Source: Listeria grayi DSM 20601 (GTDB lineage Bacteria; Bacillota; Bacilli; Lactobacillales; Listeriaceae). From it: a DNA stretch of 64,000 bases. The notes under the pieces are model-generated. The model was not told the DNA's origin, searched no databases, and saw only the letters and a list, made by a program, of their open reading frames with translations. The position numbers were made by a program, and so were the translations under genes. The stretch spans positions 310,001 through 374,000 of the forward strand of contig NZ_GL538353.1 in NCBI RefSeq assembly GCF_000148995.1. The letters are read 5' to 3'. Below are positions 43,849 to 52,366 of this stretch, in pieces (position 1 is the stretch's first letter; every line of letters starts with the position of its first letter).

Positions 43849-45252
43849 ATGAGTGATGGGAGTCATTCTCCGTTTAGACGGAAAATATTTACAAAAGATA
43901 CAATTGTAGAAGGGAAATTGAAAAAAAGCTTAGGAGCGTTTGACTTAACGATGTTAGGTGTCGGCGCAGTAGTTGGATCAGGGATTTTTATTTTACCTGG
44001 CGAGATCGCTTCGGTGGTTTCCGGTCCAGCGATCGTTATTTCATTTATCATTGCAGGGATCGCCTGTTGTTTAGCGGCACTCTGTTATTCCGAATTTGCA
44101 TCAAAGCTGCCCATTGCGGGAAGTGCTTATACATATAGCTATTATGTTTTTGGAGAAATTTTTGCCTGGATCATTGGCTGGGCGCTGCTACTTGAGTATG
44201 GTCTAGCAGTCGCTGCGGTCGCAAGTGGCTGGTCGTCCTATATGCAAAGTCTGCTTGCAGGATTCCATGTAGAGATTCCAAAGCTGATCGCTGGCTCTTA
44301 CAATCCGGCCACCGGTACGTATTTCGACTTGCTTGCCTTTGTCGTTGTGATCGTGATCGGCGTCTTGCTGAGTCTAGGGATCAGAGAATCAACGCGTGTC
44401 AATAATATTATGGTGATCGTTAAATTAGCGGTCGTTGTTCTCTTTATCGTTGTCGGCGCATTTTATGTAAAGCCCGACAACTGGCAGCCGTTCATGCCGT
44501 TCGGCTTTAAAGGAATCATTACCGGTGCTTCGATGGTGTTCTTTGCCTATATAGGTTTTGATGCTGTTTCGACCGCCTCGGAAGAAGTCAAGAATCCGCA
44601 GAAAAATATGCCGATCGGGATCATTTCATCGCTATTTATCTGTACACTGCTCTATATTCTACTGTCTGCAGTACTGACAGGGATCATCCACTATGACTTG
44701 CTGAAAGATGTGAGCGCACCGGTTGCTTTTGCCCTGCAAGCAATCAATCAAAACTGGTTCGCCGGTCTGCTGTCGTTAGGAGCGATCGTCGGGATGACAA
44801 CTGTTATCCTGGTTATGTCTTATGGTGGGACGCGCTTGATTTATGCAATGGGTCGTGACGGCTTGCTGCCGAAAACATTCGCGAAAGTAAACAGTAATAA
44901 TACCCCGGTAGTCAATACGTTGATTTTTGCGACTGTGATGGGTATCATCGCTGGTTTAGTCCCACTGACGAAATTAGCGGAATTGATCAATATCGGTACA
45001 TTATTTGCTTTTGCTATGGTATCATTAGGTATATTCTTCTTGAGAAATAATAAACATATTCCGGATACTGGTTTTAAAACACCATTTTATCCGGTGGTAC
45101 CGGCACTTTCTCTCTTACTGTGTGTGTATCTGATCATCAACCTTTCTGGTATCACCTTGATTGCTTTTGCAATTTGGTTTGTAGTCGGCTTGATCGTGTA
45201 TTTCTCATTTGGTGTATGGCATTCGAAATTAAGAGATGAGAAAAGGATCTGA
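43849..45252 (+). CDS. APC-family amino acid permease
   Basis: A 467-residue protein with 12 predicted membrane segments. The N-terminal GVGAVVGSGIFILPGEIA (about residues 36-53) is the substrate-backbone-binding motif of the APC superfamily, and FFAYIGFDAVSTASEEVKNPQKNMP (about 230-255, given here in part) is the consensus segment of cationic amino acid transporter (CAT-like, YfnA) members. Cationic or branched neutral amino acids are possible substrates. A small membrane protein gene follows after 8 bp. Confidence 0.88.
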   Translation: MSDGSHSPFRRKIFTKDTIVEGKLKKSLGAFDLTMLGVGAVVGSGIFILPGEIASVVSGPAIVISFIIAGIACCLAALCYSEFASKLPIAGSAYTYSYYVFGEIFAWIIGWALLLEYGLAVAAVASGWSSYMQSLLAGFHVEIPKLIAGSYNPATGTYFDLLAFVVVIVIGVLLSLGIRESTRVNNIMVIVKLAVVVLFIVVGAFYVKPDNWQPFMPFGFKGIITGASMVFFAYIGFDAVSTASEEVKNPQKNMPIGIISSLFICTLLYILLSAVLTGIIHYDLLKDVSAPVAFALQAINQNWFAGLLSLGAIVGMTTVILVMSYGGTRLIYAMGRDGLLPKTFAKVNSNNTPVVNTLIFATVMGIIAGLVPLTKLAELINIGTLFAFAMVSLGIFFLRNNKHIPDTGFKTPFYPVVPALSLLLCVYLIINLSGITLIAFAIWFVVGLIVYFSFGVWHSKLRDEKRI

Positions 45253-45260
45253 GAAATAAC

Positions 45261-45635
45261 ATGAATAGACGGACAGAATATATACTAGCACTGATCGGAG
45301 CAATCGTTAATACAATCGTTATAGGGTGCGTAGGCATGTTAGTAATGATTGGTTTTATCGCTTCCTTCTTTCCAGAAGATTTCTCAGCGGGTGACGTGCT
45401 ATTTGGAGTGATCGGTCTGGGAATCTATTTTTTATTTTTCCTACTCTTAATGGGAGCATCGGTCGTTCTCGGATTTATCAGTGCTAATAAATTAAAATAC
45501 AATGCTCCGGAAGCAAAAAATTGGGGAGTTGTCTTGATTGTACTGGGTGGTTTGCAAATTGCTAGCATTCACGGCATTCTTTACTTGATTTCCGGAATTA
45601 TGACAGTTGTGAAAAGAGAAAATAGCTATAACTAG
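45261..45635 (+). CDS. Small four-helix membrane protein (DUF4064-like)
   Basis: A 124-residue protein with four hydrophobic segments (about 8-32, 44-70, 86-105 and 105-118) and short charged loops (NKLKYNAPEAKNW). It resembles DUF4064-type membrane proteins of Firmicutes, whose function is unknown. It starts 8 bp after the permease stop and shares its terminator, so it is co-transcribed with it. Confidence 0.7.
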   Translation: MNRRTEYILALIGAIVNTIVIGCVGMLVMIGFIASFFPEDFSAGDVLFGVIGLGIYFLFFLLLMGASVVLGFISANKLKYNAPEAKNWGVVLIVLGGLQIASIHGILYLISGIMTVVKRENSYN

Positions 45636-45640
45636 AGGAC

Positions 45641-45675
45641 AAAACAATACTGCCTAAAGCGGTATTGTTTTTTTC
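45641..45675 (+). terminator. Terminator of the permease operon
   Basis: AAACAATACTGC / GCGGTATTGTTT stem with one mismatch and a long T-run. Confidence 0.85.
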
Positions 45676-45723
45676 TATTGGGGTATAGAACCTTAAGAAA
45701 AAGAAAAAGTCAGGGGAACGGAT

Positions 45724-46731
45724 ATGGATACGATTTTAATTATTACGATCTGCATCGTCGTAGCAGGACTGCTATTTGATTTCATCAATGGATTCCATGA
45801 TATCGCTAATGCAGTAGCAACATGTATATCAACAAGAGCTTTAAAGCCAAGAGTAGCGATCCTCATGGCGGCGGTCATGAATTTCTTGGGAGCCATCTCT
45901 TTTACCGGGGTAGCAGAATCGCTGACTAGTAGTATTATCAACCCATTTAAATTGGAAAATGGTGTTTTCGTCGTCTTATGCGGGGTACTTGCAGCAGTTA
46001 TATGGAACCTACTGACATGGTTGGTAGGAATGCCGAGCAGTTCTTCTCATGCGCTGATCGGGGCGATCGCCGGGGCAGCGGTTGCTTCGGCAAATTCGTT
46101 CCAGATCTTGAATTACACCGGTTTTTTGACGATCATCCTAGCACTTATTATTTCACCTATCTTAGGTTTTACCGTCGGCTATTTGATCTATTCCTTGATA
46201 AAATGGTTGTTCCGCAATCGCAAGCGGGCGAAAGCAAATCGCCATTTCCGGATCGCACAAATTTTTACAGCAGCGATCCAAGCATACTCACATGGGACGA
46301 ATGATGCCCAAAAAACAATGGGGATCATCACTTTGGCGCTGATCACTAGCGGCTTTCAATCTAAATCCGCAGGGGTACCGCTTTGGGTGCAAATTTCGTG
46401 TGCAGCAGCAATGGCACTAGGCTCTTCGATCGGTGGATATCGAATCATCAAAACTGTCGGCACAAAAATCATGAAAATCGAACCAGTAACGGGAGTAGCG
46501 GCTGATCTCAGTTCACTATCCGTCATTATGACAGCGACATTGACTAAACTTCCGGTGAGTACTACACAAGTCATCGACAGCTCGATCATGGGCGTTGGGA
46601 CGGCAAATCATAAAAAAGAAGTCAATTGGCGCACGGGGAAAAACATGCTCGTTACTTGGCTGATCACCTTACCGCTCTCAGGCACGCTCGCTGCCCTTGT
46701 GTTTTGGCTTTTAAATGCAATCTTTTTCTAA
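45724..46731 (+). CDS. pit: Inorganic phosphate transporter, PiT family
   Basis: A 335-residue membrane protein made of two inverted PiT repeats. The signature GFHDIANAVAT (about residues 22-32) recurs as AYSHGTNDAQKTMG in the second half (about 190-203). MPSSSSHALIGAIAG and LPVSTTQVIDSSIMG form the serine-rich substrate loops. It imports phosphate with protons, perhaps as a metal-phosphate complex. It has no PhoU-like partner gene next to it. Confidence 0.93.
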   Translation: MDTILIITICIVVAGLLFDFINGFHDIANAVATCISTRALKPRVAILMAAVMNFLGAISFTGVAESLTSSIINPFKLENGVFVVLCGVLAAVIWNLLTWLVGMPSSSSHALIGAIAGAAVASANSFQILNYTGFLTIILALIISPILGFTVGYLIYSLIKWLFRNRKRAKANRHFRIAQIFTAAIQAYSHGTNDAQKTMGIITLALITSGFQSKSAGVPLWVQISCAAAMALGSSIGGYRIIKTVGTKIMKIEPVTGVAADLSSLSVIMTATLTKLPVSTTQVIDSSIMGVGTANHKKEVNWRTGKNMLVTWLITLPLSGTLAALVFWLLNAIFF

Positions 46732-46797
46732 AAAGGGTTTCTAGTTCGTAGAAAATATTGTATGATGGGTAACAAAGAGATAGAAAGGATTATTACT

Positions 46798-47217
46798 ATG
46801 AAATCTTATCTAAAAATGGTTCGGCCATTTGATGTTATCATAATCACCTTATTGATCCTGTTATCTTTCTTACCGATCATCATTTTTTCAGTTGTCCAAG
46901 CAAAGGAAACTGGTAAAGAAGTTGTTGCAGTCATTACCCAAGATGGCAAACAGATCCGGAAGATTACGTTGACGGGCCACAAGGGAGACGATATTTTTAC
47001 GATTCATGGAAAAGGAAAGCAATATAATATCATGGAAGTAAAAGGAGAAAGCATCCGTATCAAGGAAGATAACAGCCCGGACCAAGTCGGGGTGAAAATG
47101 GGTTGGAAAAGCAAGCCAGGCGAAACGATCATCTGCTTGCCGCATAAATTATTCGTAGATATAAAAACCAAAAAACCGCAGAAATCCGACTCAAACGATA
47201 TCATTATCCCGAATTAA
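46798..47217 (+). CDS. Membrane-anchored NusG domain II protein
   Basis: 139 residues from the ATG at 46798, with GAAAGGA upstream; an in-frame start at 46762 has no ribosome site. One N-terminal membrane helix (about 9-34) is followed by an extracellular beta domain of the NusG-II type: VVAVITQDGKQIRKITLTG, YNIMEVKGESIRI, and the family-typical DQVGVKMGWKSKPGETIICLPHKLFVDI. Such proteins often stand near ApbE and electron-transfer genes; apbE lies 3 kb upstream here. Molecular function is not known. Confidence 0.8.
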   Translation: MKSYLKMVRPFDVIIITLLILLSFLPIIIFSVVQAKETGKEVVAVITQDGKQIRKITLTGHKGDDIFTIHGKGKQYNIMEVKGESIRIKEDNSPDQVGVKMGWKSKPGETIICLPHKLFVDIKTKKPQKSDSNDIIIPN

Positions 47218-47226
47218 TGTTGTTGC

Positions 47227-47255
47227 TTGAACCAGCAGAAAAAATCTGGTAGGAT
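47227..47255 (+). promoter_or_regulatory. Promoter of the small gene at 47284
   Basis: TTGAAC (47227-47232), 17-bp spacer, TAGGAT (47250-47255). It rules out the upstream TTG as a start for the following gene. Confidence 0.55.
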
Positions 47256-47283
47256 GAAAAAAATGGAAACGGAGGGATTTACT

Positions 47284-47502
47284 TTGTCTGAAGAAGAACG
47301 TTTGATTCTATTTGATGAAGAAAAAGCAAAAGCAGCCGGAGAAGAGATCGCAACACAAATCAGTACAACAGCTGGTAAAGCAGGCGAGGTGATCGGTGAT
47401 CTGTCCAAGATCGCCATTTATGGTTCCGCACTCGTTGTAAAATCCGCCGCCAAAACCTCGAGTTCTTTTGTCGAAGGATTTAAAAAAGGCTGGAAAAAGT
47501 AA
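47284..47502 (+). CDS. Small protein of unknown function, 72 residues
   Basis: The most likely start is a TTG at 47284 with GGAGGG 7 nt upstream. The peptide begins with an acidic part (SEEERLILFDEEKAKAAGEEI), then an alanine/glycine/serine-rich helix (about residues 25-55), and ends in a basic amphipathic tail (FVEGFKKGWKK). There is no signal peptide. I do not recognise the family. A good promoter and terminator frame it as a separate transcription unit. Confidence 0.6.
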   Translation: MSEEERLILFDEEKAKAAGEEIATQISTTAGKAGEVIGDLSKIAIYGSALVVKSAAKTSSSFVEGFKKGWKK

Positions 47503-47525
47503 TATCGATTGGATAAATCATGACC

Positions 47526-47558
47526 CAACTTGAAGTCTATACGGCTTCAAGTTTTTTT
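47526..47558 (+). terminator. Terminator after the small gene at 47284
   Basis: Perfect AACTTGAAG / CTTCAAGTT stem followed by seven T. Confidence 0.84.
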
Positions 47559-47689
47559 GTCGAAAAGTTGTCATAAAAAGTTAAAGAAAAGCAAAAAATT
47601 AACAAAAACGCTAGAAAATTTTATTATCATGTGTATAATAGTACCAGAAAAGAGTTGGGGAAGATTCTTTTCCATTGAGGTGTACAGAT

Positions 47690-49078
47690 TTGAAGAAAAA
47701 ATGGCTCTTTATTGGGCTGATCATTCTTGCAGCAGCTGCGCTTATCATCGGTACATGGTTGTATCACAAGCATCAGATCAAAGTTGCGGAAGAAAAGCTA
47801 GAGAAGAAAATCGACCAGTCGGTAAAACAAAACCCAGGGATCGCTTTTAGAAAGGCACATCACAAGCAGGGCGATGTGCAGATCACAACGTATATCCCGC
47901 TGACCAAAGACAAACAGGATAATAAGTTGGTAAAGAAACAAATGGACACGTATATCGCGCAAGATTTGAAGGCCTTACGATCCGACAAACCGCGTTACTA
48001 TTTTTATACGTTTAAAGAACAGTCTTCTGCTAAGAATACCGACAGTTTCCGCATTGAGAAAGTCAGCTATGAACGTCAAGGAACCAAGCTCGTCCAATTG
48101 AAAAAAAGAGAGCTGATCCAAACTTTGACATTGGATCAAACGACTAATGACCTGCTTACTTTGCAGTCGATTTTTAAGAATTCCTTCTATAAAAAAGCAG
48201 CATTCAAAAAAATCGTGGCAGAAGCTGCGATCCGTACTGGCAAACTTCGAGTTGCCAACGGAAAAGATCTAGCAGCTATCCAGTTTCCAAACAAGGCGGG
48301 TGCCTATGATTTTCATTTGACGAATGAAGCGCTGATCCTACCAGTCAAGATCCCGCATGTGAAAACAGTCAAGAAAGTAACGATCCCACTGAAAACGATT
48401 GGTTATCAGCTGAAAGAAAAGCATCTGAATAAACAGTATGCACGTCCAGAAGTGCCACGGATCTCCAAAAAGAAAACCATTGCGCTTACTTTTGATGATG
48501 GTCCAAGCAGTTTGTATACGCCAAAGATACTGGATGTTCTGCGCAAACATCATGCCAAAGCAACTTTCTTTGTACTTGGCTCCAATGTTGAAAAAAATCC
48601 GGCATTGGTCAAACGTGAAATGGCGGAAGGGCATCAAGTCGGTAATCATTCTTGGGATCACCCATTATTGACGAAGCGTCTTGCGAAGGAAGTAGCCCAG
48701 CAGATCTGGGGAACACAGATCGCTGTCTATCAAGCCACAGGGCATTTTCCAGCAGTGGTCAGGCCGCCATATGGTGGTATTGATCGGCAAGTCGCAGAGG
48801 TTGCTGGTGTGCCGATCGTAGAATGGACGATCGATACGCTTGATTGGAAAGCGAAATCAGGAAATAGTGTAACTAAAGCAGTGCTGGCGAATGCAGGGCA
48901 AGGCGAGATCGTCTTGATGCATGATATTCATGGCAAAACTGCTGCCAGCTTAGATAAAACACTGCGAGTACTCAAAAAACGTGGTTATAGATTTGTAACA
49001 GTCAATAAACTACTCGGACAAGAATTGCAATCAGGCTGTGAATATTTCAGCAGCTATAATCACCGTACTGTGAAATAA
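47690..49078 (+). CDS. pgdA: Peptidoglycan N-acetylglucosamine deacetylase PgdA
   Basis: 462 residues from the TTG at 47690 (GAGGTG 6 nt upstream); an earlier TTG at 47675 has no ribosome site. An N-terminal membrane anchor (about 5-25), a 230-residue middle domain and a C-terminal NodB deacetylase domain (about 260-450) match the Listeria PgdA layout and length. Catalytic motifs are TFDDGPS (267-273; catalytic and metal Asp), HSWDHP (320-325; metal His) and RPPYGG (358-363). LMHDIH follows near the end. It removes acetyl groups from GlcNAc in the wall and in Listeria gives lysozyme resistance. Confidence 0.93.
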   Translation: MKKKWLFIGLIILAAAALIIGTWLYHKHQIKVAEEKLEKKIDQSVKQNPGIAFRKAHHKQGDVQITTYIPLTKDKQDNKLVKKQMDTYIAQDLKALRSDKPRYYFYTFKEQSSAKNTDSFRIEKVSYERQGTKLVQLKKRELIQTLTLDQTTNDLLTLQSIFKNSFYKKAAFKKIVAEAAIRTGKLRVANGKDLAAIQFPNKAGAYDFHLTNEALILPVKIPHVKTVKKVTIPLKTIGYQLKEKHLNKQYARPEVPRISKKKTIALTFDDGPSSLYTPKILDVLRKHHAKATFFVLGSNVEKNPALVKREMAEGHQVGNHSWDHPLLTKRLAKEVAQQIWGTQIAVYQATGHFPAVVRPPYGGIDRQVAEVAGVPIVEWTIDTLDWKAKSGNSVTKAVLANAGQGEIVLMHDIHGKTAASLDKTLRVLKKRGYRFVTVNKLLGQELQSGCEYFSSYNHRTVK

Positions 49079-49082
49079 AATA

Positions 49083-49129
49083 AAAACGGTTTGGAAAGAA
49101 AGCATGATGCTTCTTTCCAAACCGTTTTC
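49083..49129. terminator. Bidirectional terminator between pgdA and pbp genes
   Basis: A perfect ~21-bp stem starting AAAACGGTTTGGAAAGAA with a 3-5 nt loop, T-run on both strands, between convergent genes. Confidence 0.92.
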
Positions 49130-51175
49130 TTATTTATACATACTTTCTACTAAAGGTTTCAATTGCTTAATAACTAAACCACTGCCACCGCGGCCATTGA
49201 CATCTTCTACCATTCCTACTAAGAGAAAATCGGGATTGTCGGCATCGAAGGTATAGAGGAATCCATTTTCTTTACCGGATTCTCCTTGTTTCTCTTTCAA
49301 TTCTGCTGTTCCAGTCTTGGCGGCTAATTTTTTACCGTTTAAAGCTAAGGCGTGTGCTGTTCCGCCAGGATCGCTGACTGTTTTCACTAATGCCGCTGCG
49401 ACTTTATCAGCTGAATCAGCTTTCACAGCCTGTTCAAGTGGTGCAGCCTTATCTGCCAAAATCAGCCGAGGCTGCGGGATTTTCCCGTGATTTGCGATGG
49501 CAGAGTAGGCTACCGCTTGTTGAATGGAAGACAGCAGCAATTGACCTTGGCCATATGCAGTGTCTGCTAATAACACTTCGGAGGATAATCCTTCTTTGTT
49601 GGAGATTTGTCCAGGATTCATCGTAAATGGTAGATCTTTATAATCTTTGTCAAAGTTGAATTTCTTGAGTCCTGCTTCCAAACGTTTCGCACCGATCTCG
49701 AGTCCTTCTTGTGCAAAATAGATATTGTCGGAGAATACTAAGGCATCTGTCATGTTGACAGATGGAACGTCATGCACCCGTGTGACAAAATATTTGCCCC
49801 AAGAACTGTCTTTTTGCCATTTCAACCCGGAGATCTTACGGACTTTATCCGGTTTCGTCACGCCTAGATCAAGTCCGACTGCTGCCGTAAGCGTCTTGAA
49901 AGTCGATCCAGGTGCATAGCGAGTTGTATAGCGAGCTAAGAATGGCAAGTCTTTATTGTCAGCAAGTTTTTTATAATCCTTTGCAGAAATCCCAGCCGTC
50001 ATTTGGTTGGGGTTGAAGGAAGGTGTGCTGACCAGTGCAAGCAAATCACCGTTCTTCGGATTGATCATCGTAGCTTGTCCAGTTTCGGTCCCTAAGCTGT
50101 CGAAAGCTTTTTGCTGAATAGCAGCATCGATCGTCAATTTGATTGGCTTCCCATCTGCTTTGGCTACTTGTTGAAGCACTTCCTCGTTTTTTGTTTGGCT
50201 GTTGACGATTTTGATCGTCCCACCGTTTTTACCGCGTAATTGTTTGTCGAAATAACGTTCTAAGCCTGTTTTCCCGATAACATCTCCTGCTGCTAGCGCT
50301 GGATTCTTTTTGATGTCGTCAGCACTGACTTCGCCAACATAACCGATCAATTGGGCTGCTGCTTCATTAAGCGGGTAGGTACGAATCGATATAGCAGAAG
50401 AGGCGAGACCCGGAAGATCTTTAGGCGTTCCTTTTTCGATCCATTTTTTGAGCGGAACAAAACTGTCCGGCTTCACCCATGATTGTGCTAATTGTGATTT
50501 TGCAAAAGCCGTTTCGACATGCAGTTCTTTACTGATTGCTTGGATATTTTTTTCTTTTTCCTTACCGCTGCCAAGTTTTTCAGGAAAGATGCCATACTGT
50601 TCGATATGATCCATCGTTGCCAATTTTTTGCCATTACGGTCGACGATATCACCGCGCTTGGCATCGTCAGAAGAGAAAAAGACTTTATCTGATTTGACCA
50701 TCTTCGGGAAGATCAGATCCGGCTTCCAATTGACTTTCCATTTATCGCCTTCTTGAGCAAGTGTCGCGGAAAAATGTTTCGTTTTCAGCGGTCCCAAATC
50801 TGTTGTCATTTTTAAGTCATATGTCAAAGCAAACTGATTCTTTTCTTTTGCCTGTTTTACTTTCAAATTACTGATTTTGATATCTTTTGCGCCGATCCCG
50901 TTATAAACCGTTTGGTATTTATCGACCATTTCCTGTTTTGTGAAGGCTACTTTCTTCAGTGATGCGCTGTTGACGTCGTTTTTGAGTTTGGCATATTCCT
51001 GCTTTTGTAGATTTTTTGTAAATGATTCTGAAACAGCAGTTGCTTCATTCAATGCCCTGTTTTTAAAGTGAATAAAAAGAAATACACCCGCGGCGATAAT
51101 AATAAGCGCTGCCACGATCCCAATACTGATCCAGATAGGTTTTTTAGATTTCTTTTTGTTTATCTGGTTATACAT
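49130..51175 (-). CDS. Class B penicillin-binding protein, MecA-like (PBPB3)
   Basis: A 681-residue transpeptidase with one N-terminal membrane helix (about 12-37). An NTF2-like MecA N domain (about 40-150), a dimerisation domain (about 160-330) and a transpeptidase domain (about 345-680) follow. The active-site motifs are STFK (Ser424, 424-427), SDN (482-484) and KTG (620-622). The architecture equals PBP2a and the Listeria PBPB3 (lmo0441 type), which has low affinity for cephalosporins. An LCP gene is divergent, an arrangement also found in L. monocytogenes. It cross-links wall peptides outside the membrane. Confidence 0.93.
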   Translation of the reverse strand: MYNQINKKKSKKPIWISIGIVAALIIIAAGVFLFIHFKNRALNEATAVSESFTKNLQKQEYAKLKNDVNSASLKKVAFTKQEMVDKYQTVYNGIGAKDIKISNLKVKQAKEKNQFALTYDLKMTTDLGPLKTKHFSATLAQEGDKWKVNWKPDLIFPKMVKSDKVFFSSDDAKRGDIVDRNGKKLATMDHIEQYGIFPEKLGSGKEKEKNIQAISKELHVETAFAKSQLAQSWVKPDSFVPLKKWIEKGTPKDLPGLASSAISIRTYPLNEAAAQLIGYVGEVSADDIKKNPALAAGDVIGKTGLERYFDKQLRGKNGGTIKIVNSQTKNEEVLQQVAKADGKPIKLTIDAAIQQKAFDSLGTETGQATMINPKNGDLLALVSTPSFNPNQMTAGISAKDYKKLADNKDLPFLARYTTRYAPGSTFKTLTAAVGLDLGVTKPDKVRKISGLKWQKDSSWGKYFVTRVHDVPSVNMTDALVFSDNIYFAQEGLEIGAKRLEAGLKKFNFDKDYKDLPFTMNPGQISNKEGLSSEVLLADTAYGQGQLLLSSIQQAVAYSAIANHGKIPQPRLILADKAAPLEQAVKADSADKVAAALVKTVSDPGGTAHALALNGKKLAAKTGTAELKEKQGESGKENGFLYTFDADNPDFLLVGMVEDVNGRGGSGLVIKQLKPLVESMYK

Positions 51176-51358
51176 CTGAACACCTACTTTTTTATTTTTA
51201 TACTTTTAGTTTACACGTTAATGGCGAAAAAGGGTATAGAATAATCGAGTTATGCTGAAAAAGATGCAATCTTTAAAAATTCTTAGTTATTTCATTTCCA
51301 ATTATTTGCAAATTTATTGTAGTATAGTAGAGTAAAGTGTAAAAAATGAGGTGAAAAA

Positions 51359-52291
51359 ATGGCGAAACATCAAAAAAAACGAAAAGTACGTGTAGGTCGT
51401 GTAATCATAGCAATCGTAGTCATTTTTTTGATTATCGGGGTTATCACGGGAATAGTTGCTTATAGTAAATATAAATCGAGTTTAAAACAGGCTGAAAAAG
51501 AAAATACACTGCAGTCATTTCCATTTAACGGAGTAAAATCTGGGAACGGCGATTTCAATGTGCTACTCCTAGGAAGTGATTCGCGTGGTAAAGATCGAGG
51601 ACGATCTGATTCGATCATGATCGCCAGATACGATAAAAAAACAGGCACGCCAAAACTAGTATCGATCATGCGCGATACATATGTCGATATTCCGGGACAT
51701 GGAAAAAACAAGATCAATGCTGCTTATTCGTTCGGGGGGCCGGAACTGGTTCGGAAAACGATCAAAGAAAACTTCAATGTGGATATCCAATATTACGTCG
51801 TTGCTAATTTCTCGCAATTCCCTAAAATCGTCGATACGCTGGCGCCAGACGGAATTGAGATCAATGCGGAGAAAAATATGTCGAAGAATATTGATGTTGC
51901 GATCAAAGCCGGAAAACAAAAAATGGACGGCAAAACACTCTTGCAGTACGCCCGTTTCCGTCATGATGCAGAAGGCGACTTTGGCCGGATCCGGAGACAG
52001 CAACAAGTTTTGAATGCACTGAAAGAGCAAGCGGTAAGTGCAGGTAGCATCACAAAGCTTCCCGATGTCTTAGGGAAACTCCAAGGGTATACCGCGACAG
52101 ACTTGCCCAGCAATTTGTTATTCAAGACAGGAATCGATTTTGTCTTAGGCAAAACCGAGCCGCTTGAAAAATTCAGTATCCCAGCCAAAGGGTTATGGCA
52201 TCCTGAACGAATCGATGGCCCAGGCGACGTTTTGCGAATGGATGATGTTGCAGCTAATGCAAAAGCCTTGCAGGATTTTTTGAATAAATAA
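51359..52291 (+). CDS. LytR-CpsA-Psr (LCP) family ligase
   Basis: A 310-residue protein with a basic start, one membrane helix (about 13-36) and an extracellular LCP domain. Motifs FNVLLLGSDSRG, RSDSIMIARYD, MRDTYVDIPGHGKNKINAAY and YARFRHDAEGDFGRIRRQQ contain the Asp and Arg residues that bind the polyprenyl-pyrophosphate lipid. It transfers wall teichoic acid or related glycans from lipid carriers to peptidoglycan. It is divergent from the PBP gene over a 183-bp AT-rich gap holding both promoters. Confidence 0.93.
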   Translation: MAKHQKKRKVRVGRVIIAIVVIFLIIGVITGIVAYSKYKSSLKQAEKENTLQSFPFNGVKSGNGDFNVLLLGSDSRGKDRGRSDSIMIARYDKKTGTPKLVSIMRDTYVDIPGHGKNKINAAYSFGGPELVRKTIKENFNVDIQYYVVANFSQFPKIVDTLAPDGIEINAEKNMSKNIDVAIKAGKQKMDGKTLLQYARFRHDAEGDFGRIRRQQQVLNALKEQAVSAGSITKLPDVLGKLQGYTATDLPSNLLFKTGIDFVLGKTEPLEKFSIPAKGLWHPERIDGPGDVLRMDDVAANAKALQDFLNK

Positions 52292-52312
52292 TATCGGTAT
52301 CAGATTTTAAAA

Positions 52313-52366
52313 TAAAAAAGCGTCCTGCTCTAAACAGATCATGTTTGGAGCAGGGCGCTTTTTTAG
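52313..52366. terminator. Bidirectional terminator between LCP and transglutaminase genes
   Basis: A long stem (AAAGCGTCCTGCTCTAAACA paired with the repeat at 52344-52363, one mismatch) and a T-run. It overlaps the stop of the convergent gene. Confidence 0.88.

Noticed and set aside
47675-47690. Longer start of the pgdA gene
   Set aside because: The TTG at 47675 has no ribosome site, whereas GAGGTG is correctly placed before the TTG at 47690.
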